From an uncultured Rivibacter sp. (GTDB taxonomy: Bacteria; Pseudomonadota; Gammaproteobacteria; Burkholderiales; Burkholderiaceae), in the NCBI GenBank assembly GCA_946481025.1, contig CAMLNA010000057.1:1-25300 (forward strand): a stretch of DNA of 25,300 nt, in the 5' to 3' direction. The stretch's first letter is position 1. Each line of letters starts with the position of its first letter. Under the pieces are notes generated by a model that had not been told where the DNA came from, ran no database searches, and saw nothing but the letters and a program-made list of their open reading frames with translations. Below, in pieces: positions 7,013 through 16,163 of this stretch. The position numbers and the translations under genes were made by a program.

Positions 7013-8509
7013 TCAGCTGCAGTGGCCGATGACGTAGTGGTTGGGGCCCGTCTGCTTCAGCGTGGTGGTGACGAACACGTTCCACAGGCCCATGTTCTGG
7101 TTCGACCCGTTGGCGTAGGCGTAGCCGCCCGATTGGTAGGCGCGGCCGGCCGTGGTGTGCGCATGGTTGCTGGCCGTGTAGCAGGTGGCAGCGCTGCCGG
7201 TGGTGGTGCCGCTGGCCGGCGCGGACTGCGCGCCCTCGACCCCGCTGCCGCTCACGGTGCTCACGGTCCAGCTGTAGGTGGTGCCTGCGGAGAGGCCGGT
7301 GTCGGTGTGGCTGGTGCCGCTGACCAGCGAGCCGTTGACCTTGCTGCCACCGCGATAGACGTTGTAGCCGGCCGCGCCGCTCACGGCATTCCAGCTGACG
7401 ACCATGCTGCTGTTGGTCGCGCCCGAAGTGGCCACGCCGGTGGGGGCCGGCAGCGCATCGCCCCCACCGCCGCCGGAGCCGGACGCGAGGCGATCGACCA
7501 TGGCCTTGATGGCGGCCACCTGCGTGCCGGCCTTCTGCGCGAAGTTGTGGCCGTACCAGCCGACCCAGTCCCAGCAGCCGTTGGGGTTGGCCAGCGAGCC
7601 GCTGGCCGTGGTGGGACGCGAGGTGTTGTCCACCCTCGCCTGCGGAAACAGCACGACGATGTTGTTGGTGTCGGCCCAGCGCGTGTAGCCGGTGTTCTTG
7701 ACGAACTGGTCGCCGACGGTGGCGTGGTTCTGCTTGCAGCCGTGCAGCGCCACGTGCAGCTTGCACTGCGTGCCGCTCGCGCAGCTCGAAGGCACGTAGA
7801 CCCAGCCGGTGGGCGACATGCCCGGGTTGCCGTTGATGAACGACGCCTGGTCGAACTCGATGTAGTTGCTCGCCGCCGGCGCGTTGTTGCGCGCGTTCAG
7901 CGTGCCGTAGATCCTGCTGAGCACGGCCTTCGCGCCGTCGTAGCCGCAGTTGGCGATGTAGGGAGACACGCTGCTGCCGCAGCTGTTGTTGCCACTCGCA
8001 TCGAAGTCGGTCGGGAACACGTGCGCCGTGCCCTGGCGCGTGACGTACTCCAGGTTGGCCGCCGCCACGCCGTTGCCGGTGTACTGCGTGTGCAGCGCGT
8101 TCATCGGGTTGGGACCGACGGTGTAGTCGGACGTGCCGACGAACATGTAGACCTTCTGGGCGGCGATGTTGGCCTTGTTTTCGATGGCCGTGCCGCTCCA
8201 GTTGTCGATGTCGGCCTGCATCGCGTTCAGCATGGCGTTGCTGATGCTGGCGTTGTACATGCACGCGGTGTAGTTGCCGTGCCCCGCGCACATGTAGGGT
8301 CCGGCCGCGAACACGCCCACCCCCATGAAGGTGGACGAGTGCGCGATGCCCAGCTGGTTGGCCATGAAGCCGCCGGACGACAGGCCCGACACGCTGATCC
8401 GGGACTTGTCGATGTTGAGCTGCGGCAGCGGTGAAGCGGCCCCTGCCGCCAGGTGCACGCACAGCAGTGCGGCAGCGGCCACGGACCAGGGCATGGTTCC
8501 ACGGGACAT
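7013..8509 (-). CDS. extracellular poly(3-hydroxybutyrate) depolymerase, type 2 catalytic domain
   Basis: This 498-residue secreted esterase degrades PHB outside the cell. In order it has a signal peptide (about 1-26), a type 2 catalytic domain with the lipase box GLSSG close to the N-terminus (Ser44), Asp127 in GTSDYTV, His163 in GTAHVFP, the LHVALHGCKQ segment (251-260), and then a Ser/Gly-rich linker near 343-350. A fibronectin type III module follows (about 355-440), and a 58-residue C-terminal module rich in aromatic residues with Cys443 and Cys497, probably for polymer binding. A catalytic domain with an early lipase box, an Fn3 linker and a small binding domain is the known layout of this enzyme class. 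The ATG at 8507-8509 follows a GAGGAGG ribosome binding site. The gene is placed between the binding-protein gene and the ATPase genes of a Liv-type ABC operon. Confidence 0.92.
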   Translation of the reverse strand: MSRGTMPWSVAAAALLCVHLAAGAASPLPQLNIDKSRISVSGLSSGGFMANQLGIAHSSTFMGVGVFAAGPYMCAGHGNYTACMYNASISNAMLNAMQADIDNWSGTAIENKANIAAQKVYMFVGTSDYTVGPNPMNALHTQYTGNGVAAANLEYVTRQGTAHVFPTDFDASGNNSCGSSVSPYIANCGYDGAKAVLSRIYGTLNARNNAPAASNYIEFDQASFINGNPGMSPTGWVYVPSSCASGTQCKLHVALHGCKQNHATVGDQFVKNTGYTRWADTNNIVVLFPQARVDNTSRPTTASGSLANPNGCWDWVGWYGHNFAQKAGTQVAAIKAMVDRLASGSGGGGGDALPAPTGVATSGATNSSMVVSWNAVSGAAGYNVYRGGSKVNGSLVSGTSHTDTGLSAGTTYSWTVSTVSGSGVEGAQSAPASGTTTGSAATCYTASNHAHTTAGRAYQSGGYAYANGSNQNMGLWNVFVTTTLKQTGPNHYVIGHCS

Positions 8510-8582
8510 GGGGACCTCCTCGTCGAGGTTCATGCGGGAGCCCCCTCGCGGAGGGCTGCGAAGCGAAACGACCGCCGGCGCT

Positions 8583-9782
8583 TCAGCGCTGGTTGCGGAT
8601 CGGAACGCTCATCTCTTCGGCCTTGATCTCGCGCACCAGCTCGGGCACGCCCCAGGTGAAGGCGGGGTCCACCTTGATCTTGAAGTGGTACATCGACTGC
8701 ATGGCCTGGTGGTCTTCCTTGCGGAAGGTCATCCGCCCCTTCGGGGTTTCGAAGCTCATGCCTTCCATGGTGCCGATGAGCTTGTTGGTGGCGGTGTCGC
8801 CGTTGGTCTTCTTGAGTGCCTCGACGATGGCCATGGCGGCCGACATGCCGCCGGCGGTGAAGAAGTCGGGCGGCGACTGGAAGCGCTTGTAGTGCTCGGT
8901 GACCAGCCAGTTGTTGGCCGCGTTCTTGGGAATGGCGAAGTAGTAGTAGGTCGCGCCTTCCATGCCGGGGAACTGCTTGAAGTTCGCCATCACCGGCAGG
9001 ATGTTGCCGCCGGTGGCGATCTCGATGCCGTGGCGCTTGAGGTCCAGGTCGGCGATCTTGAACGGGTTGCCGGCACCGGCCCAGACGACCCAGATGACCT
9101 TGCGGCCCGGCTTGTCCTTGAGCGCATCGATGAGGCGCTGGGCGCCGGCGGTGAAGTCGGTGGTGTTCGTCGGCAGGTACTCCTCGTGCACGACCTTGGC
9201 CTTCCTGACCGACTCCTTGAAGGCCTTCACGCCGTCGCGGCCGAAGGCATAGTCCTGCGCCAGCGTGGCGATGCTCACGCCGGGCTGGTCGAGGGCCACC
9301 GCGTTCGAGATGGCGTCCTGCGAGCTGTTGCGGCCGGTGCGGAAGATGTACTTGTTCCACTTGTCGCCGGTGATGGCATCGGCGACCGCCGGCTCCACCA
9401 GCAGGATCTTCTTGTTCTCCTCGGCGACCGGCAGCAGCGCCAGCGCCACGCCCGAGGAACTGGGGCCGACCGCGATGTCGGCCTTGTCGTCGGTGTAGGC
9501 CGCCTGCAGCAGCGACTTGCCCACGTCGGGCTTGCCCTGGTCGTCCTTCTCGATCACCAGCAGCTTCTTGCCGCCGACCATCATCGTGCCGCCGGTGGCG
9601 TATTCGAAGCCCAGCATGAGGCCCGTCTGGGTCTGCTTGCCATAGGCCTCCAGCGGGCCGGTCTTGCTGTACACGTGGGCGATGCGGACTTCCTTGGCCT
9701 GGGCCCGGGCCGCCGGGGCGGCGAGGAAGGCGGCAGACGTCGCGACCGCGGCCAGGGCGGCCGCGCTGAACAAGCGCTTCAT
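8583..9782 (-). CDS. periplasmic substrate-binding protein of a Liv-type ABC transporter
   Basis: This 399-residue protein has a Sec signal peptide (MKRLF, a hydrophobic stretch, then ARAQA as the likely cleavage site near residue 28). The mature domain is of the leucine/amide-binding type, starting VRIAHVYSKTGPLEAYG and containing the GPSSSGVALAL and NTTDFTAGAQRL segments of that fold. It would deliver ligand to the LivHM-like permease. The ATG at 9780-9782 follows AAGGAGA, and the gene lies directly downstream of a predicted sigma-54 promoter. As the first gene of an operon whose second gene is a PHB depolymerase, its ligand is more likely 3-hydroxybutyrate or a short oligomer than an amino acid; this is inference. 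Confidence 0.9.
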   Translation of the reverse strand: MKRLFSAAALAAVATSAAFLAAPAARAQAKEVRIAHVYSKTGPLEAYGKQTQTGLMLGFEYATGGTMMVGGKKLLVIEKDDQGKPDVGKSLLQAAYTDDKADIAVGPSSSGVALALLPVAEENKKILLVEPAVADAITGDKWNKYIFRTGRNSSQDAISNAVALDQPGVSIATLAQDYAFGRDGVKAFKESVRKAKVVHEEYLPTNTTDFTAGAQRLIDALKDKPGRKVIWVVWAGAGNPFKIADLDLKRHGIEIATGGNILPVMANFKQFPGMEGATYYYFAIPKNAANNWLVTEHYKRFQSPPDFFTAGGMSAAMAIVEALKKTNGDTATNKLIGTMEGMSFETPKGRMTFRKEDHQAMQSMYHFKIKVDPAFTWGVPELVREIKAEEMSVPIRNQR

Positions 9783-9836
9783 GCGTGTGTCTCCTTGTGG
9801 TCCCCGCGCATGGCTGGCGGGGTGGTCCGACCCTAG

Positions 9837-9852
9837 TGCAAGGTGCATGCCG
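9837..9852 (-). promoter_or_regulatory. predicted sigma-54 (-24/-12) promoter
   Basis: Read on the minus strand, the sequence is CGGCATGCACCTTGCA. It has the invariant GG and GC separated by ten bases and fits the consensus TGGCACG-N4-TTGCW with two mismatches outside those pairs. The predicted transcription start is near 9826, about 44 nt before the start codon of the binding-protein gene. The gene just upstream encodes a sigma-54-dependent activator, which supports the call. Confidence 0.75.
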
Positions 9853-9907
9853 CCGCGCACCACACCAGTGCAAACCCTGAGAGATCCGGACCAAGGTGGG
9901 CTCTTCA

Positions 9908-9947
9908 CCGGTCTGCCAGGTGTGAAGACGTTCGCACTCCGGACCGG
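9908..9947. promoter_or_regulatory. candidate activator-binding dyad upstream of the sigma-54 promoter
   Basis: The core GTGTGAA-GACG-TTCGCAC (9920-9937) is an inverted repeat with one mismatch. It is flanked by outer arms CCGGTC (9908-9913) and GACCGG (9942-9947) with almost the same centre. The centre is about 100 bp upstream of the predicted transcription start, a normal distance for an enhancer-type activator site. Two TCAGACA direct repeats at 9997-10003 and 10005-10011 are a second, weaker candidate in the same gap. Confidence 0.45.
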
Positions 9948-10040
9948 ATTGCCTGGATTTCAGTCGCCAAATGCACGAATCCAAGACACGCACATGTCAG
10001 ACATTCAGACAGTCTCGGGCCGCTTCCCGGCCGGGCGGCC

Positions 10041-11564
<1,524 letters not shown>

Positions 11565-11863
11565 CGCGGGATGATGCCAGCTCCTGGGTGCCGCGCGACG
11601 GCTGTGGCGGTTCCGGAGGCGGCGGAAGTGCCGAGCTGAGGAATCGCTCGACCCGCTCGAGAAAGTCTGCTTCGTTTCTGGGCTGGACGAACGCTGCTCC
11701 TTCGTCCGGATAGTTGAAGTGCTCGACACGAGCGCCAACTCGCTTTGCGGCCGCAATGAAGCGCCGCGCATGCTCGTAAGGTATGGCCCTCGCTTGAAGG
11801 CCGTGCCCCAGCAGCACCGGAACCTTGATCTCGCCCACGCGGTGAAGCGGCGAAGCTGGTACC

Positions 11864-13864
11864 TCAGGGCCGCAGCGTTCTCTCCAGCAGCCGTTCGGCG
11901 CGGCGCAGGAAGTCGGCCTCGTTGTCCGGATCAACGAAGCCGTGCGCCTCCTGATAGTTGACATCCTCGAGCACAACACCCCCGCGTTTCGCGGCGCGGA
12001 CAAATTTCGCTGCGTGATCATGGGGAACCCATTGGTCCAGCAAGCCATGTCCCAGCAGTACGGGGACCTTGATCTCGCCGACCCGCTTCAACGGCGATGC
12101 GGCGGCTAGTCTTTGCGCATCCCTTTCGCGATCACCGATGAGCACGGGCATTGAGTACCGGCGGGCCGCTTGCGTGTACCTGCTCCACGAAATGCTGTAC
12201 ATCAATTCAATGTCGGTGATTCCGGCGTAGCTGATAGCGCACTGATACGTGGTCGGATGCGCGACAGGCCCCATCAGAGAGGCATAGCCGCCGTAACCGG
12301 CCCCCATGATGCAGACCTTCGATGCGTCGGCCAGCTTCTGTCCTGCTGCCCACTGAACGACATCGGCGAGATCGTCCTGCATGGCTCGGCCCCATTCCTT
12401 GAAGCCGGCTTTGAGATGCGCATGCCCATAGCCGTCGCTGCCGCGGAATTCGGGCTCCAGCACGCGGTAGCCTCGCGAGGCAAGGAACTGCGCCCAGGAC
12501 GTCCAGTCCAGGCTCGAGCCGCGCTGCCAAGGACCACCATGAACGAGCACCACCGTGGGCAGCGGTTCGTCAGCCTGCTTTCCTGCGGGGTGCGTCACGT
12601 ACACCGGCAGCGAGAGGCCGTCTCGTGCCGCGACGCGATGCATGGTCCTGCGCCCTTGAGTGTTCTCGTCAATCCAGGGGTGCGAAGCTCCCAGGCGGCT
12701 CAAGGAACGCTTGGTCCGGTCATACAGGAAGTACTCACCGGGCTGACGGTCCGAACTCGATCGAACCACGATGAATCGAGACGTCGCACATTCGCCGCAA
12801 TAGAGCCTGTTGCTGCGACCTGGTGGCAAGGCGGCGTCCACTCCGTGCTGAATGCCCTGCAAGCCGGGATCGAACCAGTAGCTCATCGGACGATCGACTC
12901 GAAAGTGAACGCCCAGCAGTCGCTTGGTGCGGCTGTCAAGCTCCCCGACGGGAGACAAGTCAAAACCCTTGACGGCCAACACCGGCTCAGGCTCCAGTCT
13001 CCGTGCAGCCTCGTCGAACCTATAGATCGCTTCAGTGCCGGCGGGCCCGTTGGCCAATACAAGAGCCCGTCCGTCGCCGTCGATCAGCCACGGTTTGAAG
13101 CCCGCCGCATCGAAGGCATCAAAGGCGGCAACCTCTACCCACTTGCCGTCGGCCCCTGGCTCGCGCCAGTAGACATATTGCTTGCCGGCCCGATAGGCCT
13201 GCACCATTCGCGGCTCAAGGCGGGCGTCGAGCACCCAGTTGTGGGTCCCCTCCGGCATGCCGTGGCTGAGCATGCGCAACATCCCTGTGGAGGTGTTGAG
13301 CCTTCCCAGCGAAATCTGCTTGGGGTCTCCGGCGCTGTCGTTCATCACCTGGTAGACAAAGACGTCGTCGCTGCCATCGCCCGCGATCGAGTGGACTGCC
13401 CAGCCATAGGGCAAGACCCTCGAGGCGATCTGCGATCCGCCATCGCTGATGGACCAGCGCCATGCGATGAGGTTGCGCTCGTCGGTGCCGTCATGGTCAA
13501 CGGCATAGGTTCCAGCGCCCCCCGACCGCACTTCGACGCTGTCCTCGATGGCTTCGAATACCAGACGATCTTCGGTCACCCAAGTCGCTGAAATCACTCG
13601 CGCATCGGCAAAACCCGCCACGACTCGCGGCTCGCTCATCGGATCCAGATCCATGACCGCGAGCTTGTGCAGACCTTTCGCGCCGGGGGCCAGGAAGGCC
13701 ATGCGCTTGCCTGAGGGAGAGAGCGTGACATTGTCGATGCTCGCCCTTCTGGTGAAGTGCCCGACCGGCAACTGCGCCTCGCTCCCCCAAGCTCCCGCAG
13801 TTGCCGCCGAAAGCAGCAGCCATACGAGGCCCATCCTCCCGCCACACATCCGAGTCGCCCCCAT
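11864..13864 (-). CDS. S9 (prolyl oligopeptidase) family protein with missing catalytic serine
   Basis: This 666-residue secreted or periplasmic protein has a signal peptide (about 11-28, MGLVWLLLSAATAGAWG), a beta-propeller-like N-terminal half (about 40-400) and a C-terminal alpha/beta-hydrolase domain of S9 peptidases with VVLVHGGPW (438-446), EFRGSDGYG and GHGLLDQWVP. In the nucleophile elbow, where the family has G-x-S-x-G-G-Y, the sequence reads GAGYGGY: codon 523 (12296-12298) is GGT, glycine instead of serine. Asp610 and His641 are present. It is therefore predicted to be inactive as a peptidase, unless this base is a sequencing error. The ATG at 13862-13864 is chosen because GGAGG lies five bases upstream. 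The gene is followed at once by a partial copy of its own 3' end. Confidence 0.88.
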   Translation of the reverse strand: MGATRMCGGRMGLVWLLLSAATAGAWGSEAQLPVGHFTRRASIDNVTLSPSGKRMAFLAPGAKGLHKLAVMDLDPMSEPRVVAGFADARVISATWVTEDRLVFEAIEDSVEVRSGGAGTYAVDHDGTDERNLIAWRWSISDGGSQIASRVLPYGWAVHSIAGDGSDDVFVYQVMNDSAGDPKQISLGRLNTSTGMLRMLSHGMPEGTHNWVLDARLEPRMVQAYRAGKQYVYWREPGADGKWVEVAAFDAFDAAGFKPWLIDGDGRALVLANGPAGTEAIYRFDEAARRLEPEPVLAVKGFDLSPVGELDSRTKRLLGVHFRVDRPMSYWFDPGLQGIQHGVDAALPPGRSNRLYCGECATSRFIVVRSSSDRQPGEYFLYDRTKRSLSRLGASHPWIDENTQGRRTMHRVAARDGLSLPVYVTHPAGKQADEPLPTVVLVHGGPWQRGSSLDWTSWAQFLASRGYRVLEPEFRGSDGYGHAHLKAGFKEWGRAMQDDLADVVQWAAGQKLADASKVCIMGAGYGGYASLMGPVAHPTTYQCAISYAGITDIELMYSISWSRYTQAARRYSMPVLIGDRERDAQRLAAASPLKRVGEIKVPVLLGHGLLDQWVPHDHAAKFVRAAKRGGVVLEDVNYQEAHGFVDPDNEADFLRRAERLLERTLRP

Positions 13865-13994
13865 TCATTCCTCCCACGCGTCGCGCCATGAGCGCGCCAC
13901 CCGTCACGCCGCGGCATGGATTCCGCGGGTGGCGAGCATAGTCAAAGGGGCGCTGCTGTGTCTCACCCTCAAGAGGGGCTTGCGCGGCCTCAGG

Positions 13995-14025
13995 AAAAAC
14001 GGCGGCGGTGTTGCCACCGCCGCCG
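13995..14025 (-). terminator. intrinsic terminator after the transporter/51-residue gene pair
   Basis: An 11-bp perfect GC-only-but-two stem (14000-14010 with 14015-14025) encloses a 4-nt loop and, on the minus strand, is followed directly by TTTTT (13995-13999). It lies 36 bp after the stop codon of the 51-residue membrane protein gene and is the clearest terminator in the window. Confidence 0.9.
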
Positions 14026-14060
14026 CCAGATCAGCCTGCCCCAGGTGTGGGCGACGGCCG

Positions 14061-14216
14061 CTACTTCGAAGCCGCCGACGCCGCCGCGTCAGGTGCGTGG
14101 CCGGAGGCTTCGATGCCGTGCTTCTCACCGCCCATGTCGATGTCGCCGCCGCTCTTCATCAGCACGAACATCGCAAGTGCAGCGAAGGCAACGAATGCGA
14201 CAAGAATCTTCCACAT
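14061..14216 (-). CDS. small single-pass membrane protein (51 residues)
   Basis: The ATG at 14214-14216 has AAGGAAC upstream at good spacing and opens a 51-residue frame. Residues 2-20 form one hydrophobic helix (WKILVAFVAFAALAMFVLM), followed by a charged segment KSGGDIDMGGEKHG and an Ala-rich tail. It begins 30 bp after the stop of the MHS-family transporter gene and ends just before a strong terminator, so the two are probably co-transcribed. Small proteins of this look recur beside transporters in related bacteria as far as I recall. A role as a small partner of the transporter is plausible but unproven. No known functional motif is visible. Confidence 0.75.
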   Translation of the reverse strand: MWKILVAFVAFAALAMFVLMKSGGDIDMGGEKHGIEASGHAPDAAASAASK

Positions 14217-14246
14217 GGTCGGTGTTCCTTTCTCTTGGTCTTCAGG

Positions 14247-15941
14247 TCAGTCGTGCTTGTAGATGTCCACGTCCTTCGTTTCGCGCACGAACAGCAGGCC
14301 GATCACGAAGGTGGCCGCGGCGATGACGATGGGATACCAGAGGCCGTGGTACATGTTCCCGTTGCTGGCCACCATCGCGAAGGCGATCGTGGGCATCAGG
14401 CCGCCGAACCAGCCGTTGCCGATGTGGTACGGCAGGCTCATCGAGGTGTAGCGGATGCGGGTCGGGAACAGTTCCACCAGGGCGGCCGCGATCGGGCCGT
14501 AGACCATGGTCACGTAGATCACCAGGATGGTGAGGATGGCCACCACCAGCGGCTTGTTGATCTTCGCCGGGTCGGCCTTGGCCGGGTAGCCGGAGGCCTT
14601 CATGGTGGCAGCGACTTCCTTCTTGAAGGCGGCGATCGCGTCGGCGCTTTCCTTCTCGAACTTGTGGCCGCCGGCGGCGCGGGTGGCGTTGAGGGCCACG
14701 ATTTCCTTGTCACCGATCTTCACGCTTGCCACGGTGCCGGGGGCCGCGGCCACCGAGCTGTAGCTGGCCGAGGCCTGCGCCAGCGTGCGCTTGACGATGT
14801 CGCACGAGGTGTGGAAGTCGACGTCGCGACCCACCGGGTTGCCCTGGAAGGAGCACTGCGCCGGATCGGCCGTCACCACGATGGGCACGCTGGCCTGGGC
14901 CTTGGCGAGGTCGGGGTTGGCGGCTTCGGTGAGCGCCTTGAACAGCGGGAAGTAGGTCAGCGCGGCCAGCAGCAGGCCGGCCAGGATGATGGGCTTGCGA
15001 CCGATCCGGTCGGACAGCGTGCCGAACACCACGAAGAACGGCGTGGCGATCAGGAGCGACAGCGCGACCAGGATGTTGGCGGTGGCCGGGTCGACCTTCA
15101 GCACGTTCTGCAGGAAGAACAGCGCATAGAACTGGCCCGAGTACCAGACCACGGCCTGGCCGGCCACGAGGCCCAGCAGCGCCAGGATCACGATCTTCAG
15201 GTTCTTCCACTGGCCGAAGGATTCGGTCAGCGGCGCCTTGGAGGTCTTGCCCTCGGACTTCATCTTCTGGAAGGCCGGGGATTCGTTCATCGACAGGCGG
15301 ATCCACACCGACACGGCCAGCAGGAGGATCGACACGATGAACGGGACGCGCCAGCCCCAGTCGGCGAAGGCTTCCTCGCCGAGCGCCGTGCGGGTGCCCA
15401 GGATCACCATCAGCGACAGGAACAGGCCCAGCGTCGCGGTGGTCTGGATCCAGGAGGTGTAGGCCCCGCGCTTGCCGTGCGGCGCGTGCTCGGCCACATA
15501 GGTGGCGGCACCGCCGTATTCACCGCCGAGCGCCAGGCCCTGCAGGATGCGCAGGCCGATCAGGATGACCGGTGCGGCCACGCCGATGGAGGCATAGGTG
15601 GGCAGCACGCCGACGATGAAGGTCGACAGGCCCATGATCAGGATGGTGACCAGGAAGGTGTACTTGCGGCCGATCATGTCGCCCAGGCGGCCGAACACCA
15701 GCGCGCCGAACGGGCGCACGATGAAGCCGGCAGCGAACGCGAGCAGCGCGAAGATGAATGCGGCGCTCGGATCGAGCGCACTGAAGAACTGCTTGGCGAT
15801 GATGGCCGCGAGCGAGCCGTACAGGTAGAAGTCGTACCACTCGAAAACGGTGCCCAGGCTGGAGGCGAAGATGACCTTCTTCTCCTCTGCGGTCATCGGT
15901 GCGGCTTTGCCGCCGGCCGATGCCAGGGTGGTTGTGGACAT
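14247..15941 (-). CDS. MFS transporter, metabolite:H+ symporter (MHS) family
   Basis: This 564-residue inner-membrane proton symporter is of the MHS group (relatives carry citrate, alpha-ketoglutarate, proline/betaine or shikimate). The family marker FEWYDFYLYG lies at the start of helix 1 (33-42), the two MFS loop motifs are GRLGDMIGRK (84-93) and GTLSDRIGRKP (307-317), and RILQGLALGGEYGGA follows helix 4. Typical MHS proteins are about 430-450 residues; here about 125 extra residues (roughly 338-463) sit between helices 9 and 10, on the periplasmic side by the usual topology, and contain Cys363 and Cys380. The ATG at 15939-15941 follows GAGGAG. The substrate cannot be told from the sequence. 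Confidence 0.9.
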   Translation of the reverse strand: MSTTTLASAGGKAAPMTAEEKKVIFASSLGTVFEWYDFYLYGSLAAIIAKQFFSALDPSAAFIFALLAFAAGFIVRPFGALVFGRLGDMIGRKYTFLVTILIMGLSTFIVGVLPTYASIGVAAPVILIGLRILQGLALGGEYGGAATYVAEHAPHGKRGAYTSWIQTTATLGLFLSLMVILGTRTALGEEAFADWGWRVPFIVSILLLAVSVWIRLSMNESPAFQKMKSEGKTSKAPLTESFGQWKNLKIVILALLGLVAGQAVVWYSGQFYALFFLQNVLKVDPATANILVALSLLIATPFFVVFGTLSDRIGRKPIILAGLLLAALTYFPLFKALTEAANPDLAKAQASVPIVVTADPAQCSFQGNPVGRDVDFHTSCDIVKRTLAQASASYSSVAAAPGTVASVKIGDKEIVALNATRAAGGHKFEKESADAIAAFKKEVAATMKASGYPAKADPAKINKPLVVAILTILVIYVTMVYGPIAAALVELFPTRIRYTSMSLPYHIGNGWFGGLMPTIAFAMVASNGNMYHGLWYPIVIAAATFVIGLLFVRETKDVDIYKHD

Positions 15942-16163
15942 GAACTTGTCTCCTCGATTTGCTGGCAGCCGCCTGAAGGTAGGGGCGCACGAGGCACATA
16001 CTCGGCGAGGGCTCTGACCTTCGTCTGACGTGAAACCAACGTTTGCTGACATCCAGCCAACACAGGCTGACAAACTCGGTGGGAACCCTAGGCCTGCGTT
16101 TCTCGATGCGAGATGGGAGCGACCCTTCGGTGACACCCCGGGTAAGTCCCGAGCGCCCTGCCG

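Noticed and set aside
11565..11771. N-terminal extension of the sigma-54 activator by 69 codons
   Set aside because: The extension is Ser/Arg-rich, overlaps the peptidase remnant in another frame and does not look like part of a PAS protein.
16060..16080. Sigma-54-like GG-N10-GC match upstream of the MHS transporter
   Set aside because: Only the two dinucleotides and a few flanking bases fit (TGGCTGG, TCAGCA). The -12 side lacks TTGC, no activator gene is adjacent, and such weak matches are common by chance.
15942..16163. Scattered GTCAG/GTTTG repeats upstream of the MHS transporter as operators
   Set aside because: The copies are short, irregularly spaced and mixed in orientation; no consistent dyad could be defined.
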